Assembly (NCBI GenBank): GCA_038373885.1
Contig: JAWZYV010013191.1
Coordinates: forward strand, 1 to 64,000
Origin: Cheiracanthium punctorium
Taxonomy: Eukaryota > Arthropoda > Arachnida > Araneae > Cheiracanthiidae
DNA length: 64,000 bases
Direction of reading: 5' to 3'
A model generated the notes under the pieces. The model had not been told where the DNA came from. It did no database searches and saw only the letters and a list, made by a program, of their open reading frames with translations. Made by a program: the position numbers and the translations under genes. Position 1 is the stretch's first letter; each line of letters starts with the position of its first letter. Of the stretch, positions 11,713 to 24,420 are shown piece after piece.

Positions 11713-14289
11713 TTTATTATAAACAATATGCTGAAAGTATTTAGAAGCGAGGCAGAAAATGTACAAAGAGGTGTAAAAATGTGCAAGGAGGAAAATGTAC
11801 AGAAACGCGTGAGGTTTTTTAATTAGTGGGATTCGCGCAAAAGCTCAAAAATAAGGAAGAAAATGTACAGAAACGCCCGAGATTTTTGAGCACGCGTGAT
11901 ACAAAAATTCTCAGTATGCTATGTAAATGTAAACCATAGCGACGGGTAAAGAGGGGGGGGGGGAGGGAGAGTTGCGATCCACTTGCTCCCATATATGAGT
12001 CCATACCTCAAATGTAAAAATTATATCTGAAAATTATTTACCGAATCATGTATCATTCAAAATGCTTTTTAAGTGTCTTATTTTAAAAAATATTTTGAAA
12101 AAAAAGTCCCACCCCTTTATAAAAAAAATGTGTATATTGTGAAGTATGCCCTTAAAAAAATGCAACATGCTTTTGTAGAGTGACACATTTACACAAGTAA
12201 TACAAAGCTCGCTATTATACAAATGCTATCTACTTAAATAGAATTCCTTGTGCTTTACGCACTCAAGAAAAGAATACAAAATAATTTAATTATTTTCACA
12301 ATTATTAATTCATTAAATATATCTTAATATGCCATTAGAGTTTAATTAATATGTTTTATAAAACAAGGACCAGTTGTTTATGTTGGTGAGGAGGGGAGGG
12401 GAGTGGAAGGTCGAGAGAACGAAAGGACGAAGAAATTTGAATGAAAATATTTAATAGGTTCTGAGTACTATCTATCACTTATCAGATAACAGAGTAAAAA
12501 GGATATACGGCTCTACATATTTAGCAACTGTATTATCTCCCGCTATAGATCTTTGAATGCCCCACCGTGACACAGTGCTTACACAAGTACATGCCGCGAG
12601 CCACAGCGGAAGTATTCAAAGACCGATATCGGGAAGCAACGATCGACAAGGAGAGGGAATCCCTGGCGTCATGTCTTGACACCGATGAGGGCAAAAAGAT
12701 GAACTGTTCTTTAAACATTGGTAATCGATGCAACTGGAGCGATTTAATCTTTATTTGTATAGAAAGTACATGTGCGTGAAAAAATGAAGAAGTATACATT
12801 AGTTTAATCTCATATTGGCTATAACGCTTGTACAAACCAGATCATGCAGTATTTTTGTGAATATTTCGAAGCATGAAGCGATCCGTAATTTTTATCAAAT
12901 TATATATTCTAAACAAAAGCTTATTCTATATTTGTATTCTATTTAATGTTTCTTTAAAGTATTAAATAATAAAAGGTAAATAAAACGAATAGCCCCCTCC
13001 CCCCCTTCTCCTCATGTAAATCCCAATTTAGTAGAAATGATAAAAACAGAAAACTTAATTCAAAATTTGGAAATTTTGCGAAAATGTATCCAAAGTGTAT
13101 AAATTTTTGTTCGCGCATCAGGCATGAAGCGAATGAAATAAGTAAATGTAGGAAGAAATGCCCCTAAGAATTATAATTTTTATTGGCAAGGAGGGAGGGG
13201 GTCACAGGGGTACAAGCACCCTCATGTGAAAAAGAATTTAGACTGTAAAATATTGACTTTTTCTGCAAATTGAGTTACATTTATGAAAGAAAGGAGTAAA
13301 AAAAAGTGTGCCCCGTCTGCCAACGTAGAATTTTTTATAGGCCCATTCCTGATTTTTTAAAATATTAAACATAATCTTATTTGATTTGCTCTTAATGAAG
13401 CTCTTGCATTCGCAAGGAGGGGACTTGAAGCAGCCCCCAGCCCCCTAATGATTAAAATACATTTTTAGATAGAAAACGACGAAATTATTCAAAGTTGGAG
13501 CATCATCAACAAGTTATTTTAGTTAACACAGTGAAACTTCTCGAGAGCGACCACACTCCGTTCCACATTCAAAAAAAAAAAAAAAAAAAAAAAAAACGAT
13601 CATTACGAGAGGTGGTCGCTGAAAGAAGTATAAACATTTGGTAGCCAAGAAAAAAGTATGATAAAAATTATTGTTTGTTTTGTTATTCATGAAATTGCAT
13701 ACTAATACATAAATAATTATACAAACATTTTAAAAAATCTAAATATCAATAAAATATTTAGAAATTTCAGATTGTTTCGTTCTTTTTTCTCTCTTCAAGA
13801 GTACTTCTCTCTTTACTTTTTTTTTACATCTGACAAAAGAGCACTTATCCTGATAGTCTTCATGCATTCTGAATTTGCCACAATAAAATCTATTTGCTTT
13901 AAAATTTGCTTTCTGAGTTTTCATACAGCCAAAAGTAACCGCCACCGTCCTCTCCGAATTTCCTTTCTCGCGTGACACGATCACATCAATGCTCTGCTCC
14001 AACAGTAAAATCACTCGTTTCTTAGACATGCACCTGCTGTCGATTTGCAGTTTAGAGGGACTGGTTTGGAATGTGGTTTTTATTTATTTTATTACCAAAG
14101 AATTCCAAGTAGGACAGCGAACCGGTACCGGTCGCTAAAAAATTGGTACCTTTGTAACCGGTCGATAGAGAAGGGGGTTGCTTAATAAAGGTGGTAGCTT
14201 ATGCAAGTTTCAATGTATTGGCTATTAAGTAGATCACATTGATCGAAACAAATAGAATCATAACGGATCATATACTACAAAACCCTTTC
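11713..14289. other. Noncoding, repeat debris
   Basis: Purine-rich GAGGGGAGGGGAG near 12390, a piece of the copy A/B/C repeat at 12550-12665, C-rich runs near 12995, the 13529 inverted repeat, and ACCGGTACCGGT near 14120. No gene recognised. Confidence 0.4.
13529..13625. repeat. Inverted repeat flanking an A run
   Basis: CAGTGAAACTTCTCGAG leads into AGCGACCAC (13546-13554), a long A run and GTGGTCGCT (13612-13620). The tip resembles mariner-type MITEs, but a second CAGT tip and TA flank were not found. Confidence 0.4.
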
Positions 14290-14740
14290 CAATACAATCT
14301 TAATGGCACAGGTACTGCTGTCTAACGAATAATTAACATGTTTGCTTCCATCGTTGACAAGATACGATCAAGATACGATCTGCAGCTATTCCCCTTTCGT
14401 GCGCATATCTTCCCGGCATAGATTTCCTCTGTGGACCACCGTATTCTCTTGCGTGCAAATGCCGCGCTACAGCGGGACATACAAAGAACTAGGCCAAAAG
14501 TTATGACGGGCACGGAAAAGGAATCGCTGCCGCGTCTTTGCAACGATGGAAGTAAACAGGTTAAACAAAGCAGACATTAAAATATTTTAAAAATCCCCGT
14601 TCAGAACGCAATCTATGATAATTACTTTAATTGCCTCTGTATGAGTTATAAATGAATGCTAAATTCAGTATTTTCTATGGGGAGCATTTTTTTACAAATC
14701 TCAGCTATACGAACTGCTTTTAACTCGATTTTTAAAAAAA
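14290..14740. repeat. Dispersed repeat with internal inverted tips, copy A
   Basis: Shares CTTTCCAATACAATCTT, GAATAATTAAC, GCTTCCATCGTTG, the GGAATCGC.GCCGCGTCT block and TATAC.AACTGCTTTTAA with 19496-20010. TTAA at 14333 and 14561 bounds inverted tips CATGTTTGCTTCCATCGTTG and CCTGTTTACTTCCATCGTTG. Similarity continues outside TTAA, so true element limits are unknown. Confidence 0.6.
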
Positions 14741-14919
14741 AATCGTGTTAATGAGGTTCGGTAGTATAGGGGTTTCCCCAAAAGTACTAGGCTCAGGACC
14801 TTCGAAAATCTTGTTTTTATTGAGACAATCCCCAAGTGTTTGATGAATATTAAAATGCGTGAGTATATATCTAGTGACCCCTTTCCTTTTACACACACAC
14901 AAACATATTCTCCCATTGA

Positions 14920-15135
14920 GGGCGTTGCCCGGCTGTCTGCTTAGTTTACCACCATTGCAAAGACGCGAGTGCAGAGATGTTGCTCATGTCCATCGTTGTT
15001 TCCCAGCATCGTTACTCCCACTGAAGCCCACAGCGTACGCGTTCAAAGACCTGTGCCGGGAAGCAACGATGGACACAGAAGGAAATTCCTCGATAGTACG
15101 CCAAATTTTGTCCAGATCCGACGAACGGTCTAGGC
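14920..15135. repeat. Dispersed repeat, copy C
   Basis: Contains CATGTCCATCGTTGTTTCCC and GCCGGGAAGCAACGATGGAC, matching copies A and B. A fourth piece lies at about 12550-12665 (ATCGGGAAGCAACGATCGAC). Open frames across them are an effect of the local GC content. Confidence 0.55.
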
Positions 15136-17188
15136 GCCTATAGCGAATAAACATACAGACAAAGAGAAATTCTCCTACTGCTGCATTATTGGTATGATAC
15201 TCATTTGACTTAACATTGTTGAGGTAGAAAGGATGTGCATACTTATGTAAAAAAGAACAAAAAAAGAACTTAATGCCTAATCTACAACAGAACATATATT
15301 ATTTTATGAATTATTTTACACTAAAATTCTGTTGTGTTTTGATACAAATAGAAACAGAGGAGTTTTTTGAAACTATTTCTCTCTTTATTTTTGTGTATGT
15401 GGGGGGAATTATACAAAAACGGATAAAAAGTATGACGATTCATCTGGAAGCATTTAAAATGCAGTCAAATAAACTAAATAAAGTGCATACGATATTTTTA
15501 AAAAAGCATTTAAAATGCTTCATATCACTAAAAACAAAATAATTTTCATGTTTAATTTTACAGCTAAGCAGAAATACTTGTTAGAAAAAATAAAAAGGAA
15601 TTTAAAAAATTAGTTTCTTTTCTTTCTTTTTTTTTTAAATAAATTGTTTTTGGCGTCTCATGTTACTGTGAAAATGAATAAAACGTGAATGTGGCACAAT
15701 TTGCATAAGGTGATTTAAGTATTAAACACTGACCGAGAATAAAATTAGTTTAAAAAAAAAGTAGTTTTATTATCTTTATTTATTTTTAAGTAAATACTAT
15801 AAAATCTAAACATATTATTTTTATTATAAATAATATTTATTATTCTATTTTAAAAAAATAATATGTTTAGTTACAAAATAAAATTTATTATCATTCAAGT
15901 TGTGTGCGCGTGTGTTGGGGAGGGGAGAGGAATATAGGGATGTAGACACTGATGCACTTGCGCTTTGATATTCATGAAAAACTATGAAGTTAAGGGCGGG
16001 GCTTAATTAAGTTTTTTTTGGCGGCTCTACGTTGTAATCAATGCATTCGACGTGATTTATTTCTTTTTTTAGATTTGTTGATATTAATATTTTTTAATTG
16101 ATGACCTTTATTACCAAAATTAATTTTGATGGAGTATTCTGTCTTAAACTATTTTAACAATTGCCCGCTAAAGTTTTTGGGGCCCTAGACCGTGGCCCAG
16201 TTTTCCGGGTGGTGTTTTTTCTGGTGACTTTTTCGGTGGTAATTTTTTCAGCTCACCGAAACAAGTCGGAGTATTGAATAGATTTTTCAAATTCGCTGAA
16301 ATGTGCAAATATTTGTTTGCTCATCACGTAATAACGACTAAAGCGTGGTTTACTGAAAACTATAGGCGTCAAATTAACCAAAAAAGGTTAAAAATCAGAT
16401 TTAGAGATTGTGTAAATTTTTGTTCGCATGTCCCTCAAAAATAGCTCAAGGGAGACTTGAAATTCGGCAACATCTTAGGTAGTGATTTTTTTTTTTTTTT
16501 TTTTTTTTTTCTTGGTATTACGTTGAACTGTCTTGAACGAAGGAAAAGACATTTGCTAGTACGATAGCTGGTTATTCCACTTAAACAATTAACGATTTTC
16601 TTTTTCTTTTAAATTTCATTTGATTTTAAAGAGTAGCTGAAGTGCCCGTCAACTACAGGTACTTCAACTAGTTATTAATATAAATGTATCCAACAATTAA
16701 CCAAACATTGTGTAAAAGGATCTTTTTAATCTATGTACTTAAAAAACCAATGTACTTTTGATAAATTTTCGCTTAAGATTAGTGTTTATTTATATTTTGA
16801 AATCTTTACACAAAATCATTATAGAATCTTTATGTTTCACAAAGGTATGAGGTCCCCAGAAAATATTTTGCCTGTATTTTGCAAGGAGACCTAAAATTTT
16901 AGGAAACGTCACTGGACATTGGAGTAAAAATAAAGCGAACCTACAGTTCTTTGCCTACAGAGCGAATTCCAGAAGACCACATGTTTCTTTTCAGTGTGGA
17001 CAATCAGCTTTTACAAGAGCCTTATCGGCGGCCGACGAACAATCCTTTTGTCAGCAACCTGGCAGACAATTCTAAAAGGCTGTGTGCAACAGATTTTTCT
17101 AGGAAAAGGGGGAGAGGGAGGGAAACAATTCAGTTAGCAAGAAATGGTTTTGTATAGCAGGTTTGATTTTGACAAACGAGTAGGACTA
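15136..17188. other. Noncoding
   Basis: Very AT-rich. T run at about 16487-16510. At 16640-16670 TAGCTGAAGTGCCCGTCA and GGTACTTCAACTAG look like Helitron-like terminal scraps facing each other. No gene recognised. Confidence 0.4.
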
Positions 17189-18440
17189 TAGAGCTGAGGA
17201 CGGGCTCAGGCCCGGAGCCCGAGCCCGGGCCCGAAAACCGGGCTCGGGCTCTCTTGTAATTCACAATTGCGTTCGGGCTCGGGCTCGTGAAAAATTTCTA
17301 TTTTATTGAACAATCCTTGAAACAGATTTTTAAAAAGTGATTCATATGGAAAATCAAAGTACTTATAAAAAAAAAAAAATCTGGAGTGACTCCACTCGGC
17401 TTTCCGAACACTTACGATTAAGATCATTAGCAAGTATTTAAATAAATTTTAATCGATGAATAATTCAAACATATATACCAAATTGAAACTCAATCGAATG
17501 CACCGTTTAAACGCTTGCGCACTTTCAAGAATTTCTCCCCATATGCCATTATGCCATACTATAAAAGAAATCTTTGTCGTAGCCCTGTAGAAAAACTATA
17601 AGTCCTATACACACCAAAATCAATACCGGTCTTAAGATGGTGATTTATAACATATATACCCAATTTGAGCTCAATCGAATGTACCCTTTAAACGCTAGTG
17701 CACTTTCAAGAAATCCCCCCCCCCAAATAAGCATAATGTAAAAGAAATCTTTTGCATTATGCTTAGTCGTAGCCCTGTAGAAAAACTATAAGTCCTACAC
17801 ACACCAAAATCCATACCGGTCTTGCGACGGTGGTTTATGACATATATACCCAGTTTGAGCTCAATCAAATGCCCCGTTTAGGAGCTATCGTGTTCACTCA
17901 CATACACACAAACACATATACACACACACATACATACATACATCTCATAAAAATAGCATAAATGAATTCAGAAGATCTCAAAACGTGTAAATACACCAAA
18001 ATCTCGAAGTCGAATTTTTCATGATTACAATACTTTCCTTACATGGTACATGTTCGGAAAGTAAAAATAGCGGCACGGGTGCCTGGAAGGCGCGTGAAGA
18101 TCTTTGTGTATTTCAGAACGGCGGCTTATATTGCTTAGTTAGTCATGAGATCCGACATTATTTCATAAACATAGATATAAAGAATTAGAAAGTGCATTAA
18201 AAATTTCCAACTATATTTGTCTTTAATTTGTACAAATTAATTCGCAAAATTTATTGTATTCTATCAAAGAATTACTTCTTTGAATTTTATTGAATTTTAT
18301 TTATCTTCAGCTGAAATTTCGGGCTCGGCGGGCTCGGGCTCCGACTTAAATAATATTGTTCGGGCTCGGCGGGCTCGGATTAAAAGTCTTCGGGCTCGGG
18401 CGGGCTCGGGCTTCAAAAAATGAGCCCGAACTCATCTCTA
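17189..18440. mobile_element. 1.25-kb element with GGGCTC-rich inverted ends
   Basis: Tips are TAGAGCTGAGGACGGGCTC and, in reverse complement, TAGAGATGAGTTCGGGCTC. Flanks GTAGGACTA and GTAGACTA look like an 8-bp duplication with one extra G. Both subterminal zones are packed with CGGGCTCGGGCT motifs. hAT-type by tip and flank style. No coding frame. The middle holds the 17470-17940 tandem repeat. Confidence 0.72.
17465..17940 (+). repeat. Tandem units of about 180-195 bp ending in a CA-rich microsatellite
   Basis: CATATATACC.A.TTGA..CTC starts units near 17470, 17649 and 17840. GTAGCCCTGTAGAAAAACTA and CCAAAATC.ATACCGGTCTT recur. The third unit runs into GTTCACTCACATACACAC and (ACAC/ACAT)n, like the 3' tail of a LINE-type element; that last point is inference. 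Confidence 0.65.
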
Positions 18441-19495
18441 GTAGACTAGTCGTGCAGGTCGAACGCGAAAATCCATCATTAGGCTTTCTCACGGTTTAAA
18501 ACTTAATGTGAATGCTAAACACAAAGCAATTTATTAAAAATGAAAATTTATATACGTTAAAAATGGAATTGTGTATGCGTGAATAAATTTAATAAGCCAA
18601 AAAATGTGAAGCTTTATGAATTCAACTTCCACAAATTAATCAAATAAAAGCAAACAGTCAGAAATTTTTTAATTTAGGGAGCATTATTTTCACGAATTTA
18701 AGCAGCGTGACTAAAATGGAAATCCAACTAGTCTTCGAAAAATCTTATCAAACCAATAAAAGAACTCGGAAATTTTTGAACATCAGAAATGTATTCAGCA
18801 AAAGGATTCGGAAATTTTTTTAATTTCGGATTTACAACTCATACAGAGGAAAAATAAAAAAAACGTGCAACAGAAGAAAAAAAAACACGCTAATCGAGAC
18901 TGTTTATTTATTTATAGGAAGGGGGGGGGGGAGACGCATCATCCTTTGAAAAATGTATCAATCTTTATTTAACCTCGCGCTGAGAAAGTAATTTTTATTT
19001 CTAAATTGTGAGGACAGGATGATTTGATGTATTAAAATACACAACCAGGGTTTCAGTGGCGAATCCAAATGGAGGGCTATGGGGCGATTACCATTTCAGC
19101 CTTTACCTGAGCACACTTGAATCAAAAACTTTGCTGAATCTTTAGGGAATTAATCCACCATTGAACCTATGTTTACCATGCTCGCTCTTATTTTTTTAAA
19201 GGACGGAGCGGAAAGGACTCACTTTTTGTGACCAGTGTTCCCACCTGCACGTGTGTCTTTGATTGCTCAGATAGAGACCACCCTTGCGAGATAAACAGGT
19301 TAAACCTGGGTTCAAGAGAAAAAAAGAAAAACGACTGGCCCATTTGTAATAAAATGCTTGGATACATTTATCGCTCTTCCCCTCTTGAAACTTTTCACTG
19401 GATTCGAACGGGGGGGGGGGGTGTGGTCTTACTTCAAATATGGAATTTAAATACAAATCATAACAAAGTTAAAAATACTGAAACAATGATTACAA

Positions 19496-20010
19496 AAGCC
19501 TTTCCAATACAATCTTTCTGGCGCACACACTATGTACCGCAGTGGGGGTGGGGGATATCGGAATATATATTCCCAAATTTTTAAATTACTTAGCATAAGC
19601 GTTATATCGTACAAAATTCCATCTATTTATACACGAATATACTTCATTTCTCCTTGAGACATTTTTTCTGGCTACGCGCCTGATGCAATGAATAATTAAC
19701 CTGCATCCTTCCATCGTTGTAAAGAATTCGACAGCAGTGAATCCACTCCCATGCACCTTTGATTACTCCTACTATGGCATATGACTACAAGACGTATTCC
19801 AGGAAGCAATGATGGTCACAGAAAAGGAATCGCGGCCGCGTCTATGCAAGGATGAAGCAAACAGGTTATAGCAAATAAGACGCTAAATTTTTTATTTAAT
19901 TAACTACTGTAGTGCTTAGTCTATGTCAAATATTTTGTTTGCCTCTGCAAACAATATTTTCGACGGAAAGCATTTTGTTAGAAATTTTAGTTATACTAAC
20001 TGCTTTTAAG
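19496..20010. repeat. Dispersed repeat, copy B (interrupted by a MITE)
   Basis: Relative of 14290-14740, split by the 143-bp MITE at 19540-19682. Contains CCTTCCATCGTTGT and AGGAAGCAATGATGGTCACA. Confidence 0.6.
19540..19682. mobile_element. 143-bp MITE related to the copy at 38558
   Basis: Shares GGGGGATATCGG, ATTCC.TCTATTTATACAC and CTGGCTACGCGCCTG with 38558-38709. No clean target duplication remains. It lies inside a copy of the 14290/19496 repeat. Confidence 0.7.
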
Positions 20011-22952
20011 GCTGTTCTTCGAAAAAAAAAAGAACTCTGTTTTTAGTCTTGGTACACAAATTGAAATAAACTAATAGTACCATGGTCTCCAAAAAATACC
20101 AGATGGTTCTTCATAAGCTGTTTTACACACTACGATAAGCGAAAAAGCTATGGCTTTTGTGAAATTTTCAGAAAAAATTCTTAAACATGGATCTGAGCTG
20201 CAAGATTTTTCGAAGAGTGACACGCTTTGCGAAAATTTCCGATTTGTAAGAATTTTTTCTAAAAGTTTTGAAACTGATACAGATTGACCTGTCTTCGCAG
20301 TACGTAATACAGCTTATAAAGAGACAGTTTCAAAATTTTGAAAAGTGCCTGGCATAATTAGTTTATTTGTAATTATGTACCAAAATCACATGATTTTTTC
20401 GAATAACACCGTTAACTGAGAACGCATTTTTTGTTCTTGTTAAAAAGGCTTGACTGTAAGTGGCGGGGGGGGGGGGTGTTCTTAAAAATACTAGGCTTAC
20501 AAACTGTTTTGTTAAATAACTATACAAGATTATGGTACTGTATCTTGAAAATAATAAAGAAATTGTTAAATTCTTTTCATTATTATAAATTTGATACATT
20601 AATCCTTTAATACAGTGTTTACTAGAACGTGACCGAGAAACTCGCATTTTTCTTTTCTTTTCCTCGCATTAAAAAATTATTACTGCGAGAAATTCTCTCC
20701 CTTACAAAATGTTTCATTCTGCACAAAATTATCGCCCCTCGAAAGATTTGGCCACTTAAAAAAAAAAAAAAAAAAAAATAGAAAAGAAAAGAAAAGAAAA
20801 AGTCGCGCATGCTTCCATTTTTCATAAAGTGGCGTAAAATCCTCGCAGTTTCGTTTTTATTGCATGTAACTAGGGCTGGCCTGCAGACTTGTAGGCCCAG
20901 TTACATGCTATAAAAATAACTAAAATTCATAAATACTCTGATTTGGGGTGTTTACCGGAGGCAAGTGAAAGTACCCATTTATAAATACCTTACCCGCTGG
21001 GTATTTACCCAACTCGCATCTATAGTGAGAAATTCTCACCCATTTTTTTCCTATAATGAAAACCCTGTAATATGTCATTGGCTTTTATTTATTTATTTAT
21101 TTATTTATTTATTTTTTTGAACGTGTACTAAAATTGCAAAAATCAGCAAAGAACATCGGTATCTTCATTAATACTACTTCTCACTCACCATAACAGAGAA
21201 GAAGAATAGCCTCACAGATTTAACGAGCACGTTCACCATGATAAGTTTCATTGTAAGTCCGATACCTTATCTAGTAACTATCTGTTACTACACCAATTAT
21301 ATTATATTTATCCACATGCTTATTTTTCAGTTTGAATGGTTATTTATATTTAATTACGTGATGTACTCGTTTATGATGCAAATGTATTTAAAAAAATATG
21401 AGTATATTAAAGTACTCATTTTTAAGTAAATCATTTTTAATAGTGCAGACAACAGAGAAGAAAAATATAAAGCCTCACAGATTTAACGAGCACGTTCACC
21501 GTGATAAGTTTCATAGTCCGATACCTTAGTAACTATCTGTTACTATACCAATGAAATGACTTCCAAATAATACAAAAAACTTTGCAAGTTCAAGAGCATA
21601 ATATATAACAGATTTTGACTCAAAAAAAAAAACTATTGAAGAATTTTTCTTCTCAAGTTTATAAATTATCATCGTTAGCCCTCTGAACCTTAGAAGGTAA
21701 CAAAATAAACTCATAGAGAGGAGTAAACTTATTATTTTAATATCTAGAATTTTTTTTCTTAAGCATTCTTGAAAGATTCCAAGGAAAATATATTTATAGA
21801 AAAGGAATGCTTTTTTTCCTTAGACTTGGATTAATGAATTCAGTTATTTCTCATCACCTAAATTCAGTTTAACAAGCACATACCGAGATTCAGAATTTTT
21901 TTCCAGGGTTCCCATTTTTGTGAAAAACTGCTTTTTTTGTGAATTTCAATACTTAATTTTGTGAATTTCAACACTTATTTTTGTGAAATTTCATACCAAT
22001 TTTTAATAAAAGTCACGTTCAAAAGAAAATAATAATTGATAAATCAGATTAAAATGTAGGGTCAAATTCCAATGAAGGGCCGCTTTAATCGATTGCATTT
22101 CTGTGAAGGGGCCATAAAATAGACCCAGTTTTCGTCTGCACAGATCCTTGGGTACATAAATCTGCCCCACCCCCCTAATCTTTAGCAAAATCAGCAAAAA
22201 TGTGGCCGAAAAATATGTTTTAGAAGTAGAATCTCTTTTCAAAATAATGTGCTAGAGATTGTCCAGAATATGTAAAGTTCAGAATGTTAATGTCCAAAAT
22301 AATGTAAAGATTTGATTAATGATCAACTGTATTAGTGACTTTACCCATTCAATGAATATCTTACATTTGCTTACTAGTTGTTAAAATTGAAATCATCAGC
22401 TTTCTAAGAATGTTATTATTAAACGAATAGTATCCCGCAGTGCCCTAGTCGCTAAGCTCCGTTCCCATAGAAAATGGCACCATCAGATGTACAGGTTTAC
22501 AGGTGTAAGTTTGTATTGTAATAGGTGAATTTTCGGAAGAAAATATTATAAAGCAACGAAAGAAATATATTTTTTAAAAGATTTTATTTGTTATTTGATT
22601 ATTATTTTTGAAAGAAAACTTAAATCAGTTTTATATATAAATAAAAAGTATGTAATGGAAACCTAAAAAAAATTCCGCATACCCCTCTTTGTATAAAAAC
22701 TAACTGTACAGCTAATTTACTACACAAAAACGGACAATTCGGATATGCCAAGAATGTAAAAATTTGTGTCGGTCTACAACATGTAATCCCAAATTGCGTA
22801 ATCCATTCAAATTTTGAATAATATTGAATTCACGCACCTCAAAATTCTTGTTATATCTTCGCAATGTAAGAGAGTGAACATGTTAAACCTGGTATTAAGA
22901 AGGATTTTCAGCGTGCAGTCGCAACTTGCGTAATCGATTCAAATTTATAATA
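20011..22952. other. Noncoding apart from the 21190 duplication
   Basis: Contains G11 near 20465, ATTT-type microsatellite near 21090, and a 22070-22170 stretch (GTGAAGGGGCCAT) loosely like 46500-46580 (GTGAAGGGGCCCAT), probably the same old element. No gene recognised. Confidence 0.4.
21190..21555 (+). repeat. Direct duplication, about 110-bp units 260 bp apart
   Basis: About 21192-21305 and 21449-21552 share GCCTCACAGATTTAACGAGC, ACGTTCACC.TGATAAGTTTC and TAGTAACTATCTGTTACTA. The second copy has small deletions. Confidence 0.82.
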
Positions 22953-23035
22953 CAGTTAAAACCTCGCTATAACGATATTGGATAAATTTTATTTGGTCTT
23001 GGTCCTTTAAGTATTGCTGTTGTCAGGTTTTACTG
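22953..23035. mobile_element. 83-bp mariner/Tc1-type MITE
   Basis: Flanked by TA on both sides. Left tip CAGTTAAAACCT, right tip in reverse complement CAGTAAAACCT. Inserted TA and CAGT tips fit Tc1/mariner. Much too short to encode a transposase. Confidence 0.65.
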
Positions 23036-23111
23036 TAATTAATATAGTCGCCCCTAGCTATTTGTATACTGAACACTATCTCTTTTCATTTACAATAAAT
23101 AATATACATAC

Positions 23112-23290
23112 CAAGGGCGGCTCCAGACTGAATTTTCGGAGGGGGCCATTGAACTTTTTAGCTGGGTATATACATTGTCCAAAATGCAAATTGAATGCAT
23201 GAAGTCGTGAAGTATGCGAATCTAAGGTTACAAAACAAAACTTCGGAGGGGGCCATGGCCCCCATAGCCCCCTCACTGAAGCCGCCCTTG
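23112..23290. mobile_element. 179-bp hAT-type MITE
   Basis: Perfect 8-bp duplication ATACATAC at 23104-23111 and 23291-23298. Tips are CAAGGGCGGCTCCAG and, in reverse complement, CAAGGGCGGCTTCAG. Both subterminal regions contain GGAGGGGGCCAT. Noncoding. Confidence 0.9.
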
Positions 23291-23589
23291 ATACATACTT
23301 TACTTAGGTTTTTAGATTAGCTACAGAAACAGTTCCTCTCTTTTCTTTCTCTCTCTCTCTTTTTTTTTAATAATCAAAAACCTAACAAAACGTGAATTTT
23401 TGCCATACTATTAATTATGAAAAATTTTTATTCTACGGATATGTTTGTATAAAAACCAGCTATAGAGTTTCTCTGTCAAAAAGAGAAAAGACTAGCAAAC
23501 AAAAACGGAACCACTTTCAAATAAACTGATGCAGTTCTTTTAAAACAGCCACTGCATCCTATCCGCGACCGAATCATTTTAAAATGAGC

Positions 23590-23754
23590 TGCATCAGTGT
23601 CCGATTCGTTTTAAGCGGACAGCTCTCGTTACGATCAGTCCCGGATCACAATCGCAGACCGGTTTTCCATTCCTACCGAACGGAGAGGCTTGCCAAGTAA
23701 TGGGAGAAATCACTCCTGCCGCGGCGCCAGTAGTAGGAAGTCGCCAAGCGGTAG
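23590..23754 (-). repeat. Inverse partner of the 6332 GC-rich repeat
   Basis: The exact 30-bp match is at 23725-23754; the flanking 23590-23724 is GC-rich with several CpGs and aligns loosely to 6362-6460. No tips or duplication seen. Confidence 0.6.
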
Positions 23755-24239
23755 CTAATCGGAAAGCCAGCCGAAAAAAAAACAATCTGAATATATCCTA
23801 ATAGGAATTTAAATAAACACTTCTTTAATATAAATATTAATGGAATTTGATGTTTTCTAGGGCATACAGAATATCCGATGAATTATAATTCAAAAAACAA
23901 AACTTTATTCTTGCATAAATCTCACAATGTAAGAAAATTTCACATGCACAACAGTGATATTTGTAAACAAACAGTAATCCGAATGACCTGCCGAATCTTA
24001 AAACAAACATTGTGTTTATTCCCGTACATAATGTTGTCTTTCCGAACGCAGTACCAGCGGAAAAAGTCGCTTGAAATATCATTAAAATATTATATGTTAA
24101 GCTTTTTAAAATATTAAACGCCACCTGGGACACAAAAGTAGAAGGTCTGATTAACAAATTCCATCCATTACAATCATCCAAAAAATTAAATTTAATACTT
24201 TTTTTGAATGTTGAAAATCGGGTTTTTCCCATTGAAATA

Positions 24240-24420
24240 CATTACGAGAACCCCAAGCTGTCACGCAAGACGGCGACCAATCGCAGAGAGGAGGGGTCCG
24301 TCGAAATGCTCTATATAGGAGCCTTATCTATGGTGACATCGAAATGACGTCATTTGCACTCCTTGCCCCAATGTTTGCATTTTAAGCCATGGAGGTACAG
24401 ATACAGTATACATCTATGAT
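24240..24420 (+). promoter_or_regulatory. Orphan promoter-like cluster
   Basis: In order: GACCAATCG (CCAAT box, about 24268), CTATATAG (TATA-like, about 24311) and AAATGACGTCATTT (24344-24357, palindromic CRE). The spacing of CCAAT and TATA is promoter-like. No reading frame follows, so it may be a transposon promoter or an unrecognised first exon. Confidence 0.3.

Noticed and set aside
14333..14564. A TTAA-flanked MITE with precise boundaries
   Set aside because: The related copy at 19496 shows similarity continuing outside the TTAA sites, so these are probably internal inverted repeats of a larger element.
12567..15143. Open frames of 70-103 codons on both strands
   Set aside because: They lie in copies of the dispersed repeat with GGGAAGCAACGATGG and are open on both strands because of local GC content; not conserved as protein between copies.
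16951..17157. 68-codon frame before the GGGCTC element
   Set aside because: No domain, no splice context and no relative in the window; the end is Arg/Gly-rich low complexity.
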